From positions 4,856,888 to 4,920,887 of the forward strand of contig JAQFVV010012397.1 in the NCBI GenBank assembly GCA_028023455.1: a DNA stretch of 64,000 nt. The letters run 5' to 3'. Of the stretch, positions 1 to 12,965 are shown piece by piece. The notes below the pieces were generated by a model, which was not told the DNA's origin, did no database searches, and saw only the letters and a list, made by a program, of their open reading frames with translations. This stretch comes from Epiperipatus broadwayi (Eukaryota; Onychophora; Udeonychophora; Euonychophora; Peripatidae). The position numbers and the translations under genes are program-made. The first letter of the stretch is position 1. Every line of letters starts with the position of its first letter.

Positions 1-1655
1 ATTATCTATAAATAAGTATAGGGTATACATTATATCATTTCATCCAATTAGCTGATTGTCATTAGTTATCAGATAATCACTTGAAAATACTGTCTTCAAA
101 TATTTTGAAATTTATAATTGCTTATTATTACTTTTAAAATATATTTTAGTTTAGACAATGTTTATTTCAAATTTAATAAAGACATTTCTTTGCCAATATA
201 TGTATATATTCATGATAAATCCTGAAACCAAAATGAATAAATTTTTTATAATTATACATACATAAGCATATATAAAGCATAATATTTATTTTTTATTTTT
301 AAAAAATATGATTATAGAACAAAGTCAAAAACATCAAAACATCACATTTATTGCAAAATAAATGTGATGCATTGAATAACTGAGAAATCTATGATATCCA
401 ATATTTTGTATTTTCCTTTACAAAAATAATAGGATTCTGAGGTAAATTTCAAATTAGAATTAATAAATTTCTTCTATAACAATATTATATAAAATATAGT
501 TATCTTAATTAATTTTTGAATATTAGCTAATTTCTTTATCTCTTGATTTTTAATATTGAATTAATCTTTAAATCAAATGTAATGCTTATTTATATAAAAA
601 AAATACGAATGTAATTTTTTTTTTTAAAAAAAAAAAGTATTTTACTATCTAATTAATCAAGCTTAAAAAATATATTAAAAAAATAATGATAAAAAAGAAA
701 AAGTGGAAATTAATTTTTTGTGAACATTACAATAAGATATGTACTGTGGTGATTTAATTAAAAAAGGCAAAGTAAAGCCTATACTGATTATTTATATGTG
801 AATATTATCTCATCAATATCATATTACAGTCAGTCATATATACAGTTATTGCTAAAAACAACACTAATTATTCCATAGTCAATATATCAAAACTTATCTA
901 ACCATTCCTGATTATTTTTGTATTTTTACTTTCTAGACAAAAATAATCATTTTTTGGATAATATTAAAAGATTATCTGGTTTGGCTATACATTAGTTACA
1001 CAACAGACTTCATAGCTAGTGTGATAAATTTTTAACTACCTTAAAGGTCTATTTTCTACTTGGATTTAAACTCCAATTCTCAGATATGGAATAATATAAA
1101 ATCCAGCATCAAAAATAATCATAATGATCATTAAAATTTCTGGTGTTTAATGTTTTTACAGAGATTGTCATCTCATTATGTACCTAGAGTGCCACACTTG
1201 TGGATAACTTTCAACTAAAATGAAGATATATAAAGAACTATCTAGAATTACATGACATGTCAGATTTTATAAGTTAGAATACAAGATATACAGACAATTA
1301 TTTGGGAAAATGGATATCTATTATAAAAGCACAAATATTGAAAACGCAAGTGATCATAAATAAAATGAATCAAAAAGCAACATTGTGGAAAGTGGAGAAT
1401 ACCAGACAAAAGCAGATGCATAATAGTGATAACTCAAGTTTAAGACCCAACAACTTCTCACTGTAAAAAAGGAATAAAGGATTTTATATAAATGTATAGA
1501 ATACTCTTTAGCAAAACTTTTTAAAATTATTATAGGAGTTTTTAATGATAAAACTGAAAAAGAATTGAAAAGTTAAAGTGCCATGGTTAAATTTCATTAT
1601 AGAGGCAGAAATAAAAATTGACATGGGTTTGTGAAATTTGCAAGAAAATACTTTT
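1..1655. other. AT-rich DNA, no gene seen
   Basis: Very AT-rich sequence with short A and T runs. Open frames are short and low in complexity. I see no domain motif and no repeat with another part of the window. Confidence 0.6.
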
Positions 1656-2451
1656 TTAAAATAGGCAAAACTCTCTCCATACAGTAGTGCCATTCAAAGC
1701 AATACAGAGTAGTCAATGGATGCCAGAAGGCTTGGGAATAAATTTCCTATCTAGTGCTTACTCATCCAATATCCCCAAACTAGTTTCTGGCTTGTGGCCT
1801 TTGTCAGTGAGGAGCCTTGGGTCTGAGAGCACTGCACCTAGATCATAGGATCTAATGCAACCCTCCAGCAGCCACCTTTTATCTCTTCATAACTACAAAA
1901 CTATGAGAATAAAATTGAAAACATACAAATTTTTAAAATCTAAGTTCATAGCTTATATAGTCATATGGGTCTGAACTCAGTTCAGCACCCATACATTTTG
2001 GTATCTTTGGTTCTTTTATAACCATAGCAACCACCTTCCTATTATTTAACAACAGTTATGAGCAAGCATGGGAGATAGTGATCATGCGATGTTTAAAGAT
2101 TTAATACCAATCCTGCCTAATAGGAAGGTGGCTATGGTTATAAAAGAATCAAAAACAAGCTATTGAGCTTAGATTAAAAATATTTGTTTTTAATTTTATT
2201 CTCATAGTTTGTGGTTATGTAGAGATAAAAAGTGGCTGCTGGTGGGTTGCATTAGATCCTAAGATCTAAGTGCAGTGCTCTCAGATCCAAGGCTTTTCAC
2301 TGATGAAAGCCACAAGCCAGAAACTAATTTGGGTATATTGAATGAGTAGGCACTAGATAGGAATTTTATGCACAAGCCTTCTGATGTTCATTGATTACTC
2401 TGTCTTGCTTTGAGTGGCACTACTGTATGAAGAAAGTTTTTCCTATTTTAA
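1656..2451. mobile_element. Fold-back (inverted-repeat) element, copy 1
   Basis: Two arms of roughly 300 bp (about 1656-1958 and 2152-2451) are inverted copies of each other, at an estimated 85-90% identity by eye. Landmarks shared in inverted orientation include the CAGTAGTGCCA block near 1682 and its mirror near 2418, and the CAGCAGCCAC block near 1870 and its mirror near 2235. The spacer holds a smaller inverted pair (about 2014-2046 and 2117-2150, around ACCATAGC...CCTTCCTAT). It also holds a 57 bp segment (about 2047-2103) that recurs as a direct repeat just after the right arm (about 2449-2505). There is no coding capacity. Another copy lies at 28.7-29.05 kb, and a short piece of the same end lies at 52.9 kb. 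It could be a non-autonomous fold-back element, or an inverted dimer of a short retroelement. Confidence 0.8.
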
Positions 2452-2505
2452 CAACAGTTATGAGCAAGCATGGGAGATAGTGATCATGTGATGTTTAAAA
2501 GATTT
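2047..2505 (+). repeat. 57 bp direct repeat in and after the fold-back element
   Basis: The segment at about 2047-2103 (containing AGTTATGAGCAAGCATGGGA) is repeated nearly exactly at about 2449-2505. One copy lies inside the fold-back spacer and the other immediately downstream of the right arm. A reverse-complement relative (ACATCACATGAT...) stands beside the second fold-back copy near 28620. The segment therefore looks like part of the element family and not host flank. Confidence 0.75.
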
Positions 2506-3949
2506 TTTTATTTTATAAAAAATGCATAGTAGAAAAAAGAATATGTAAACACACAAATGAAAGTAAACAGAAATGAAATTATATTTTTAATTAATAAAAA
2601 TATGTATTTTAAGAATGTAATGTTCTTAAAAGATTCAACAATACCAGAAGTGATCATTGATTAGTGAGATGTAACATGTATATTAAAGCAAAGCTGGAGA
2701 GGATAAACTGTTAATAAAAAAACAGTTTTAACAATTGATATTTTTAATCTTCAGAAACTCAATAAATTTAAATTAGAACTTTATCATTTTAAAATATTAA
2801 TAGATTTCCCTGATGGTTCAGACAGAATGAGATCAATAAAAAGATGCAGTGGATTGTGGTCAGTTCTATTATTTTCAGTTCATAAATTTTTCTAGATTAT
2901 TAAGCAATAAATTATTTGATTATCTTAAATAACAAGAGATCTGAAATTCTATTAAAACTGCTATGCAGATGGCTAATACAAAAATGCAACATTTGATCAA
3001 AAATTTGAAACTAAGGCAAGTCAATGTATGAAATATGAAAATAATAATAATTATGACATGAGAAAATATAATATGAAATGATAAAGAAAGCTGTAGGAAA
3101 AAATAAAAGTTTAACAATTAAAAACTATTTCTGCATTAAATACAAAAGATTATGCTATTACTAAAAATCTATATGCTATTAAAAATAAATCAACTCTCCA
3201 CAATTAACACATCTTTTGAAATGCAAAATACTTTTGAATGAACACATGAGACATTAAATTAAATTTGCAAAGGATATAAAAACTCCAAGATATGATGAAA
3301 TTATTTTCAAAATCTTAATAGGATGCGAAGAAGTTTATGAATTGTTGCCCTAATCTACATACTTAATTAATAAAACATAAAATTGTATGGGATAGATGGA
3401 TAAATGAAGAAGTGATATCATTCTTCAATAAGATATATATGACTTTTACTAAGATTATTATAATTCATCTATATAGGACTTTATAATTAAGCTAATTAAA
3501 AGAACAAGGTGGATTTAAAGTGCATTTAAAACAATAGATCCAACAACTATTGAGAAAGTTATTAAAAATAATAGTTTACTTTAATAAAAAAGAGTTATAT
3601 ATTTACTAAGGTGCCATTTTTATTGAATTTTAGATCGTAAAAAGTCATATGATTCTATAAGCATTTAATTTGGAGAGAATGGTTTCTGATAATTGGCAAT
3701 ATTTATTTATAAATTTGAAATATGTCATCTAATAGAAGAAACTTACAAAGACTTCAGATGATGAAAAATAAAATACATACCTGAGAATGCAATAAAATAT
3801 TTTTTTTTTTTATAAAAAAAGTGGATTTGACATGGTATTAAAAGAGGCAACAAAAAATGGAACATTTTAGATAGATGAGATCAGATTAAATACATAGATT
3901 CCTTTATTCTGAAGTAAATTTAGAATTGTTGGAATAATGTCAAGAACGT
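2506..3949. other. AT-rich DNA, no gene seen
   Basis: AT-rich sequence with only short open frames. The Penelope-like remnant downstream may extend back into the right part of this stretch, but I could not recognise conserved residues before about 3960. Confidence 0.5.
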
Positions 3950-5350
3950 TGATGAATATAAAATTACATAAAGAGAACAGCCTGTAATGACTCTTTGTAG
4001 TTTTGGAAGAGCATCCTTTTATAATGAGGAGAAAATGATTGTGACCTGGTTAACTGAAGAATTAGGTTTTGGCCCATACACAGTCAAATTGTTTTATAAA
4101 TTTACAAATGTTTTAAAATATAAAAATTCATAATAACTACAAAATAGCATTGAAAGATATTAAAGACCTTTACAATCTATAGAATATATTTATGAAATGC
4201 TACAAAATGTCAATTATAACATGCATAAAAAAGAGTTCATAACAGAAACATTGAAATAGATCAGTGATAATATTATTGCAGTTGCCAGTCGGAAAAGTTA
4301 TCATATGTGATATGAATGGCTAATGGGCCTTCCATTCATTAGCATCACATGTAGCCTATACTTATCAAACATTGAAAATAAAATTTATACTTCCTCAACT
4401 TCCAATATACTTTACTTCAGATATGTAAATGAAATGATGCTATGCACAACTGACACTCAAATCATAGATATTTATCACAAATTGAAACAGGCATCTTCAT
4501 TAATCTGGACTATTAATGTATCAAATTCCCGGGTCTTTATGTTCAAAGACAGATACATTCACTAAACTATAAAATGATACTAAAACCAATAAATATAAGA
4601 GACATAATCCACTACAAAACAAAACCATCATGGCTCACAAATTTTTTGGATTTAAAGGCTTCATACATAGAAATGCAAAATTGCTTAAATTCAAAATTGA
4701 TAAAAAAACAACAACAACATAGATGCATATATTAAGGATCTGAAAAATATGGTATACAATATTAATACAATTTATAACACAATAGATTCTTCAACAAAAT
4801 AAAAAAAAACAACAGTCTAAACCTGAAGATACTAAGAAATGGATAAGCTTACTATATGTACCAAAATTTTTTAGCAAATTAAAAAAAAATTATTCAGAAA
4901 AATTTAATATAAGCTTTCATTCTCCCTCAGTTTTAAATAACCTACTGACCAATTCAAAAGATAAATTGTCCACCAAATCAGCTCATCAAATAGTTTACAA
5001 AATCTCTTGCACTCAAGCCATTTGCCTATATGCCCATTATGGTGAATGAAATGCCAATCTATCTACAAGATTGGACCAGCACAACTATCTCTAAAATAGA
5101 GCTAAAAGAAGCAATGCATACTTCATTTTCATGGAGCATGAACAATATCCTGGTGATAAATTTGATTTATCTAAAGTAAAAATTGTTTGTACTGAGAGAG
5201 AAGATAAAAAGAGAAAAATTAAAGGAACATATTCAAAAATCAATTTGTGATAAATAAAAAAGATACCAGCACCCCTATCTCAAAGAAAGGAGCCTTTAAG
5301 AAGATTTCAAATAAAAAATTTACATAACTCCACACCAAATTGAAATAAAT
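3950..5350 (+). pseudogene. Penelope-like element remnant (reverse transcriptase plus GIY-YIG nuclease)
   Basis: Penelope-like elements encode a reverse transcriptase followed by a GIY-YIG endonuclease and copy themselves into chromosomal DNA. Translating the + strand in pieces gives the landmarks in order. There is KLHKENSL at 3961 (compare the PKIHKP motif), then GLPFISITCSLYLSNIENK from 4326 (compare GLPMGSPLS). YFRYVNEM follows near 4416 (compare the RYVDD catalytic box). A nuclease-like block comes last, with VYKISCTQAICLYAHYGE near 4995 (VYKI-C-C-Y-G pattern), LSTRLDQH near 5058 and KFDLSKVKIVCTERE near 5160. Stops and frameshifts break it throughout, and the catalytic DD is now NE, so it is dead. 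Only the 4323-4565 piece remains open (80 codons). Boundaries are approximate. The weaker alternative is another reverse-transcribing element, but the order of RT then nuclease favours Penelope. Confidence 0.68.
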
Positions 5351-7519
5351 TTGAGTATAAGCAAATATACTTAAATACCAACAATTCTGGTAATTTAATG
5401 TAACTATGGCTATGGTACCATTGTCCTGAAAGTATGCTCAGCATGAATAAAGCCAATTTTTAAAATAAGATGTCTACCTTTCCTTTATAAATGTCTAAAC
5501 ATTTATATGTTTAAAATTAAAAAAAAACCAACATAAATACATTTTTATAAAAAATGTTTACATTTGGTAATAAATTTTCTATTTTTAAAAAAAACATAGA
5601 AAGTAAATACATTTTTTATTTTATTAATAAATAGTAAAATAAATAAACAAATGACTTATTGCTCAGGGGTTCATAAGAAGTTTGAGCGATCCCAGAAAGG
5701 TTTGAGCAAGTGCTGAAAACACCATAAGTGGAATTGATCAGGAATTTTACTGTACTAAACAATATAAGGTATAAAAATAAATAATCATTTCACAAAAATA
5801 AAGTATTTATTTATCTTGAGCATGCCCATAAGTTAAATGCATTTTATTTATTTAAATTTTGAAATTATATTTTTTATTTAGAATGCAAACCTTCATTATT
5901 TTTGATTTATATGTAGATCATAATTTAGATTACACTGCAGAATTTATTTTATAGATTTAATAAAGATTAACATCTCGAATAAATATTAGACTCACAAATA
6001 CCATGCTACAATTTATTATTTTCATAGTGTCTGATTTTCTATTCTTTTTGTAGATTAAGAATTTTTAATAAAATCTGATATACAAACAAGTTTTAAATGA
6101 TAAATATTAAACAAAGTCTTTACAAAAATTGAGCTTGTAATATTATATATTAGAAATTATGTAATGAAATATACTTTATTATTAATAATAATTTTGAATT
6201 TTTTTTCACTGAAATATATTTAGGTGTGAATTGTGAAAGTTAACATTAATTTTAATTCAGAACTGTTGAAGTAAACAGGTATAATACATAAAAGATATTG
6301 TTGACGAATAGGTGGATATGGGATAGATTACTATTGGTAAATATACTACTTGAATAATAAATCTTCAGAAGTTAATGGATTAGAGAAGAATAACCCAAAA
6401 CTGCAGATTTAAATTATAATATTGATTATGAATTACACAATTAATTTAACACCCTGAATTAAGCCCAACCGGTTATGCATTCCAGGTAAAGCATCTTTAT
6501 AAATTTGTAGGCAAAATGATAGTAGAACATTAAATTATAAAATAATTTATGGTTATTGGTAAAGTAAAATTATGATTACTTAATTATCATGAGTACTATT
6601 TTATCTTTACAAAAATATTTTATTATAACATCTCAATTAGACAGATGATTATATTTATATTTTATTGCATTTGCTTGAATATATGTTAATAAGACAAGCA
6701 ATAGCAAACTAAAATAAGAATTACATTGATTTAATTATAAAATAGTATTATCTTATTTGAGAAATCAATCTTGAGCAGAAGATTTAATATATATAAAAGC
6801 AATCCTAAACTTAATTTTTTAGCAATATGTCATTCTAGTCCCATTGCATTACAGAACCATTATATTTTTTTATTTTTAAATCAGACAATTTGCGAAACAA
6901 TTCAAAATTATTTGGAATCTTTAATCTTTATTTTATTAGACTAGCCAAATTTTCATTTATGTAGAACTATTAAGACAATAAAGAGCCTATATAAACACAT
7001 TATACCATAGATAAAAGTGGAACCATCTTTATTGTTAAAGAAAATGGCCTTAACTACAGGGTGAGGTTGTTAATAGCATAAGGGTTATTTATTATCATGT
7101 AAAACTATTAGATAGCTGAAAGTTTTAGATTGATTATGATTTAAAAAAATATTTTATTGCTCAACTTGCCTGGATTTTAACTATTGAAAATTAAGGTCAC
7201 AGCAAAAAAAAAAATGTGCTAACTACTATATCATAAAATTGTATTAATATGCATAAACAAATATATATATATATATAATATGCGGGTATAACAAAAATAT
7301 TTGTTCAGTTATTTTAATATGCATAAATATTACATGTGTTAGTATTTGTTTGAAAGTTTATGATTGCAGTGTTTTAATAATAATTATATATTAGACCATT
7401 TTTTCTTTTAATTTTAATAGTTAAATGTCTTCAGAAAAATTCAAACTATTTAGACTTTTACAAATACATTCAATTGTTAGTAATAATACATAGAATAATG
7501 TATAATACAATTATTCTAG
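5351..7519. other. AT-rich DNA, no gene seen
   Basis: A long AT-rich stretch with A/T runs and no recognisable coding or RNA motif on either strand. Near 5660 there is a short patch of more mixed composition (CTCAGGGGTTCATAAG) that I could not assign. Confidence 0.5.
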
Positions 7520-7620
7520 TGGTATTATTTTCTCTTCTTCATGTATTGCGGGCCTCATCAGTGACAGTAATAGCATGAAAATTAAACCTGGAACTTTAGA
7601 TTCTTAATATTAGTTTGGAC
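7520..7620 (-). repeat. Dispersed SINE-like repeat, family B, copy 1
   Basis: This stretch is similar along its length to 51363-51475. Shared blocks are GTGGTATTATT, CAGTGACAGTA, GCATG, AACCTG and TTTAGATTC, in the same order. The 51 kb copy read on the - strand has a box B-like GGTTCAGTTCC, so the family is probably tRNA-derived. This copy is more decayed, so its boundaries are uncertain. Confidence 0.55.
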
Positions 7621-9388
7621 TGACAAATATTTTTTTTATTATTATTTTAGTCACCCGATCAAGTCTACATACGCCCTTGTAGGTTCAAAACTAAAACGGT
7701 TTATTTATCATAACATTATTTTCCGGATTATCAAAGAATGAAGTGACATTCATATTATCATTGACCAGAAAACCTATTTTATATATTGAAAAGTATATTA
7801 ATGATTAAAATCTAAAGTATTGAATGATTAAGATTTATAAATTGCTTAATAAAATATATCAATTACATATTTTCATTTATTCAAATTGAAATTATGTAAG
7901 GACGTCTATATATGCACAGTACAAATAATATATGCTTATATTTAAGATATAACTATAAGTTAGTGAAAAGATTTGGTTCTTTAAAACTGTAAATTCGTTG
8001 ACCGAAATATTCCTATTGTTTAATTCGCTCAAACCACATTTAGACAAAAACATACCATATATATATAATATACAAAATAATTTTTACGTAGACATGTAGT
8101 ATTCTAATAGCTAATACTATTTGCTTTTCTAAGATTGCAGATAAAGTTATTAAATACCTTTTGTACACATTGCTTAAATAGATTTGTTTATTTTATTTTT
8201 TAAATAATAATAGCAAATTCAACATTGAAAATATTTCTCCTGCTTAAAACAACACCAAAAATAAAAAAGATAAACAAACTGTTTTAACTATTATTTTAAA
8301 ATAATGTTTTAAAATATTTACATCATTTTTTTTTAATGATAAAATATTTAAAAAATCACCTGCGTATTTTTGTGGTAAAAGTATATTTTATTATAAAGCT
8401 GTTCATTAAACAGACTTAAGAATTAGAAGGATGGGAATAAGAATATATAAAAAATTTAGTAAAGTGACCATAAAATAGAAATATATATGTTGTGTTTTCT
8501 TTCTATAAATAATTGGTCTAAGAAGACAATAGAATATTATAACTAAGAAATAATATTTAATATTATCAATATTAGTTTGATACTGCTGCCTTTACTTATT
8601 ACATTTTTTTGCATTTTTACTCAAAAACTATATCATTAGTGAATTTTTTTGTATCGTTAAAATATATACAACACACACATGTAGCCGCAAAAAGGAAGTA
8701 AGCTATTAACTAAAAATAAATCTTTGATTTCTTCTTGGAGATTTAAAAAAACTCTTCAGGGCAATTTCTTAATGCCATTTCTACACATTTTTATCATAGT
8801 AACTATTACTACTATGCAAAATACTTTCTATGACAAATAAACATGGATAATTCGACAATCTGCTCACCAATATATATATATATCAGCCATTATGGTGAGA
8901 TTGGGTTTTGTCTCTAAATTTAATATCAAGTAAATATCATGGTCTTAGTTCTAAGATACCTAATAGTTGTTAACTGAATGAGGTTTACTTGAAAACAAGA
9001 TTATTTTTTATTATTTTCAATCATGATTGATAAAATTAAATTATTATCCTAATTTCAGAAGCTATAAATTCAGTGGTTGGTAATCAAAAAAAGAGTGCAC
9101 TAACAACCCTTTAATTGTAAAGCTAAGCTGCCATTTGCTGATAATCTTTTATTTAACTTCTTTAAACTGTAGATTATTTTCAGTGTAAAAAACTAATTGG
9201 TTTAACAAATGAATAGAAATTTTAGTGTAAAACCTCACATATTGGATGCACGATTATGATAGGATTAATACTGTATGGATTGAATGCAGATAATTTATAT
9301 TTATTTCCCTATATAATTTTTATTATGATAACGACATTTTTATTTAAATGTACAAAATGCTTTTGATTAAGTAAAACAACATTTTAAC
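7621..9388. other. AT-rich DNA, no gene seen
   Basis: AT-rich sequence with short (TA)n tracts near 8060 and 8870. I could not recognise any part of the LINE before the endonuclease motif that starts at 9389, although its 5' part may be hidden here. Confidence 0.45.
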
Positions 9389-10420
9389 TGTATTGTTGGA
9401 GATTTTAATGCTATAAAATTGGAAAACTATACTGTGAGTAAATTTGATAATGGAGATAAAAATGAAACAAATAAAGAACTTATGAAATTTTTTAAAAAAC
9501 TTGTATATTATGACTTTCTTAACTATTTTATCATTAATTTCATTATTGTGTGTGGCTTGTTTACTTCAGATACAGCATGGTAGTTTTGCCATTTTAGATT
9601 ACTCTTTTACCACTATTTTAACTGATATTAGCATACTTTTATTTTTTTAAAAATTAAAACTATGATCTAGTGATTATTGATTTATTAATTAAAAAAATTA
9701 AAGCAGTCAGTATTTTTCAGGCAGTGTAGTAAAGATTAAAGACCCTTAGCCAAAAAAGAAGAACCATCAAGGTCTTGATGGTTTTAGTTCTTTATAATTT
9801 GGTTTTCACAGCATTTGTGAGATTACTTCCATAAAATGTTTGAAATAAAAATATGATTTTTGGCTAATTTATTAAATATTTCTGATTATTTTTACACAAT
9901 ACTTATATAATAATTACTTTAGTCATTTGCTTTATTTTTAAAAATAGAATACATTTGATTGTAATGTTAATAAAAAAAGTTGTGGCATAAAATGATATTG
10001 CCTGCGTGAAACTGATTGTGTAACAACATTGTCTTTAGAATTGATACTGTGCTAGAACGTTTTGAGAAATTCTAAAAAATTATAAAGCAATTTTAAGATT
10101 TTAAAGCAGAATTTAATAGATTTATCAGACATTAATAGTTACCTGTTCGTGTATTAAAAATAAATTTAAAATAAAAAAAAAATGTTGCTGATTTTCTGAA
10201 GTCTGTTTTCATTCGTGTCATTGAATGACACTAAACATTCTTTGATCTTAATTTGTAACTTAAATTAAAAAGGAATCAAGTTCAATTTATTGAGTTCTAA
10301 TATAAATAAAAATTTTATTTTGAAATGAAAGGTCACAAAGTGGATGAAAGAAATAATATTGTGGGAGAATTGCAAGAAGGTTTTCTATTAGATAGTTTAT
10401 AGGAGATAGTTAATTTGTAG
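9389..10420 (+). pseudogene. LINE remnant, 5' part (APE endonuclease and early RT), family 1
   Basis: The frame starting at 9389 reads CIVGDFNAIK and then KFDNGDKNETNKELMKFF. This matches the GDFNA-(x)-G-NENG-L-F block of the APE-type endonuclease that nicks target DNA for LINE insertion. The frame stays open to about 9583. A second island at 10327-10400 reads KVDERNNIVGELQEGFLLDS. It resembles the stretch before reverse transcriptase domain A in LINEs (N-I-EEQ-GFR-GRS-D). Between them only decayed sequence is visible. The natural continuation, RT domain A, appears at about 13030, after a 2.5 kb TA-flanked insertion, so this is probably the left half of one interrupted element. It is non-functional, with many stops. 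The endonuclease motif is the firmer evidence and the second island is weaker. Confidence 0.6.
9758..9794. repeat. Small hairpin
   Basis: AACCATCAAG and CTTGATGGTT form perfect 10 bp arms around a 2-base loop. An AGAAC/GTTCT pair lies further out beyond a 3-base bulge. It falls within the decayed LINE, and no function is evident. Confidence 0.6.
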
Positions 10421-10421
10421 T

Positions 10422-10462
<41 letters not shown>
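10421..10462. repeat. (CA)n(TA)n microsatellite
   Basis: A (CA)n run at about 10422-10445 passes directly into (TA)n up to 10462. The next bases are TGAAACAG, the left edge of the 2.5 kb segment. Confidence 0.95.
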
Positions 10463-10498
10463 TGAAACAGACAGATCGGAGAACCGATCTTTGTTTCA
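10463..10498. repeat. Terminal hairpin of the 2.5 kb segment
   Basis: TGAAACAGACAGATCGG pairs with ACCGATCTTTGTTTCA around a loop of about 3 bases, with a small internal mismatch. It begins exactly at the putative TG edge of the inserted segment. Confidence 0.75.
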
Positions 10499-12510
10499 GG
10501 TGTTTTTATGTACGGTAATTCAAACCACTGTTCGCCCGCAGTGAGATTTTGTCTATTTTAATTTATAATAAAAATTAGTTATATATTTTATAGTTTATCA
10601 GTCAATATGTAAAGATTCCATCTATAAATGTCGCAAACCATGAAATAATATTTGTGTGTGCGTGGTTTGTGAATTTGTATCAATTAATTTAAAGTGTCAG
10701 TGCGGGCGTATTTGTTTAAATTATAGTTTTTTTTAAATTGTATAAAGTCGTGTAAAAATACTGATCAAAAGTCAAATTCCTTTGATCAGTGTTTTTAATT
10801 AAAATCTAATTGCACAAATGTTCAGAGCAATTAAGTTGTATTCAAAATTAGTAAGGAATTTTTTATATGTAATTACTATGTCAATTTAAAAATAGCGTAT
10901 AAAATTAAAAGATTGCTAGAAACAGATAATTGATTGTTGGTCAAGCTGGAAAGGAGGCGGAGCCTAAAACAAAACAAGTCGGAAAGGTCAGCAGTGGCTA
11001 TTTTAGAGAAAAACTTACATTCTAACTTTTGTCGTGTGTGAGAGAAGTAGTCTCGAGACAACACAGCAGTTGAGTATAATTCAAACATTATTATTAAGAA
11101 GTTTATCAGTGAATCGCAATGTTGATGGGCTAAGTGCCAGGAGCTGGTCTCTGCCCGCCAATATGGATCCTCGTGCCGCTGTTTGATCATGTTTCACGTA
11201 ACTCACAATTTCCAACTTCCAACCTCTAAATTAGCTATGCCTTACAAATAACTTTCAAAAATGCGCGCCTACGTTCGTCACAAGCCAAGCTGGATGAAGA
11301 AAGAAGAGTAACTTTGTTACACGAACTTTAATTTTCTTCCGTGCTTAATGTTATCAATCAAGTGAATCATATGTAAGTTTTTATATCATTTATAATGCTA
11401 TTGTTTAATCTGTCAGTAAATTTTCTTTTCTTTTTTTTTTATCCTCTGCTCTAGTCTTTAGAAATCATTTATAAAATTGTAATTAATAGTAATAATATTT
11501 CAACTGAATGCATTTATATTTTCTTATGTTGCTTATTTCATGAACAAACATTGCCAATAGTAATATTTCCAACTCTGTGTAATCTAGTGTGTAATAGTGA
11601 TCAATTTAATTTAAAAGTAATTTCATGTTCTGAATTAAATATTCTTTCACATTCCGAGTTAGTAAATGTTAAATCACTTTATTATTCTATGTTAAGTTGT
11701 TATAAAATTACAATCGAAGTTTCAATATTAAATATATATATATAATAGTTTCAAAGTGTTATCGTAATGTCATGTATGATCTGAGAAATAACTCCCTGTG
11801 TAATTTGATACTGTCGCTACCGCCTGTCAACCTGAAGGGTTAGGAGTCCCAGAGTAAGATTAACTAATTATTGTTTTCCACCGTCAGTTTAATTTCGCTA
11901 TGTTTTTATTGGGATAAGGATCTCCGCCTGTGGCGTAGAAACAGACTAATAGATTCCAGGTTTTATATAATTTCTTTGAAAAATCCGCTTCAAGTATTCG
12001 TCCTTCACGTCTGTGGCAATGCCTTCCCTTCGCTGAAGTTAGCGTCTCGCCATTCTACCATTGGGGAATGAAAGCAGTTTTCTTTCCCGGTAATCTCTTG
12101 GATCACCGGGGTTCGAAATGATCCCGGCTGGTTGTCGTGTCCCGGAGCTACTTGGGGGCATTAAGCCTTGTCAAAGTACAAGCCGCCCGGTATTCCGTTA
12201 ATGCACCGCAATTGATTACTGTAGGGCTCTTGAATCCAGGCAACCACCAGCACATCTATCTCTTATGTCGTATTTATATAAAACCACCTCCACTGTTCGT
12301 CTACGTTCCGGCTCGAGCCTATTCAAATAAAATAAGTAAACAAAAATCTTTAGATAAATATTTTTTTCAATGCTCTAATACTCTGATTCTTTTAACCACC
12401 CGTCAATCCTTCAATCACACAGCTATTGGCATGAGTTTGTTCATTAAATAAAATGTTCACTAAAGACTAGTAGCCAAATACAAGAGGATTTATGAAGTCT
12501 TACCGTACTG

Positions 12511-12622
12511 TATAACACTATATTATATGCTGTCTATTGTTATTATATAACACTATATTTATGTGCTTTCTATTTGTCTTATTTAACACTATATTTATAT
12601 GCTTTATATTTTGCTTAGTAAA
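12511..12622 (+). repeat. Three imperfect tandem repeats
   Basis: The motif TAACACTATATTTATATGCT, with small variations, occurs three times at about 40-50 bp spacing near 12511, 12547 and 12586. A fourth weak AAACACTTTATTTA follows. They lie within the probable solo LTR. Confidence 0.7.
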
Positions 12623-12965
12623 CACTTTATTTAATCTAAATTTTTGTGTCCTCCACCTTATTACTCTCTAAGACTATTTAGCCACTTACTGTCTGTATTG
12701 GCAACTTAAATATATACGTTACATGAATGACCGTCCCAGTATCTAGAGTCTAATAAACCTATATATCATTAACTGTAAGAATTTAGTCCATGTTCTAAGC
12801 TGAGCTAGAAAAGGGATAACCCCGTGCTGTTATAAAGTCATCATCGGTTAGTCATACCGGGGTTTGGGTTGGAATTCAGTTGGCGTTTTGGAATTTATTC
12901 TTAAACGTGGGCTGGGTTTGAACTCGGGTACTGTGTATGAGTAAGCGTGGTGGATTTATACCGGT

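Noticed and set aside
2290-2330. Hammerhead-ribozyme-like CTGATGA...GAAAC in the fold-back element
   Set aside because: The bases between do not form a proper stem II, no pairing stems I and III are visible, and the GAAAC is not kept in the 28.9 kb copy.
10876-12451. Genes in the GC-richer island (104-codon frames on each strand)
   Set aside because: Neither frame has a recognisable motif. The segment has LTR-like ends and lies inside a LINE.
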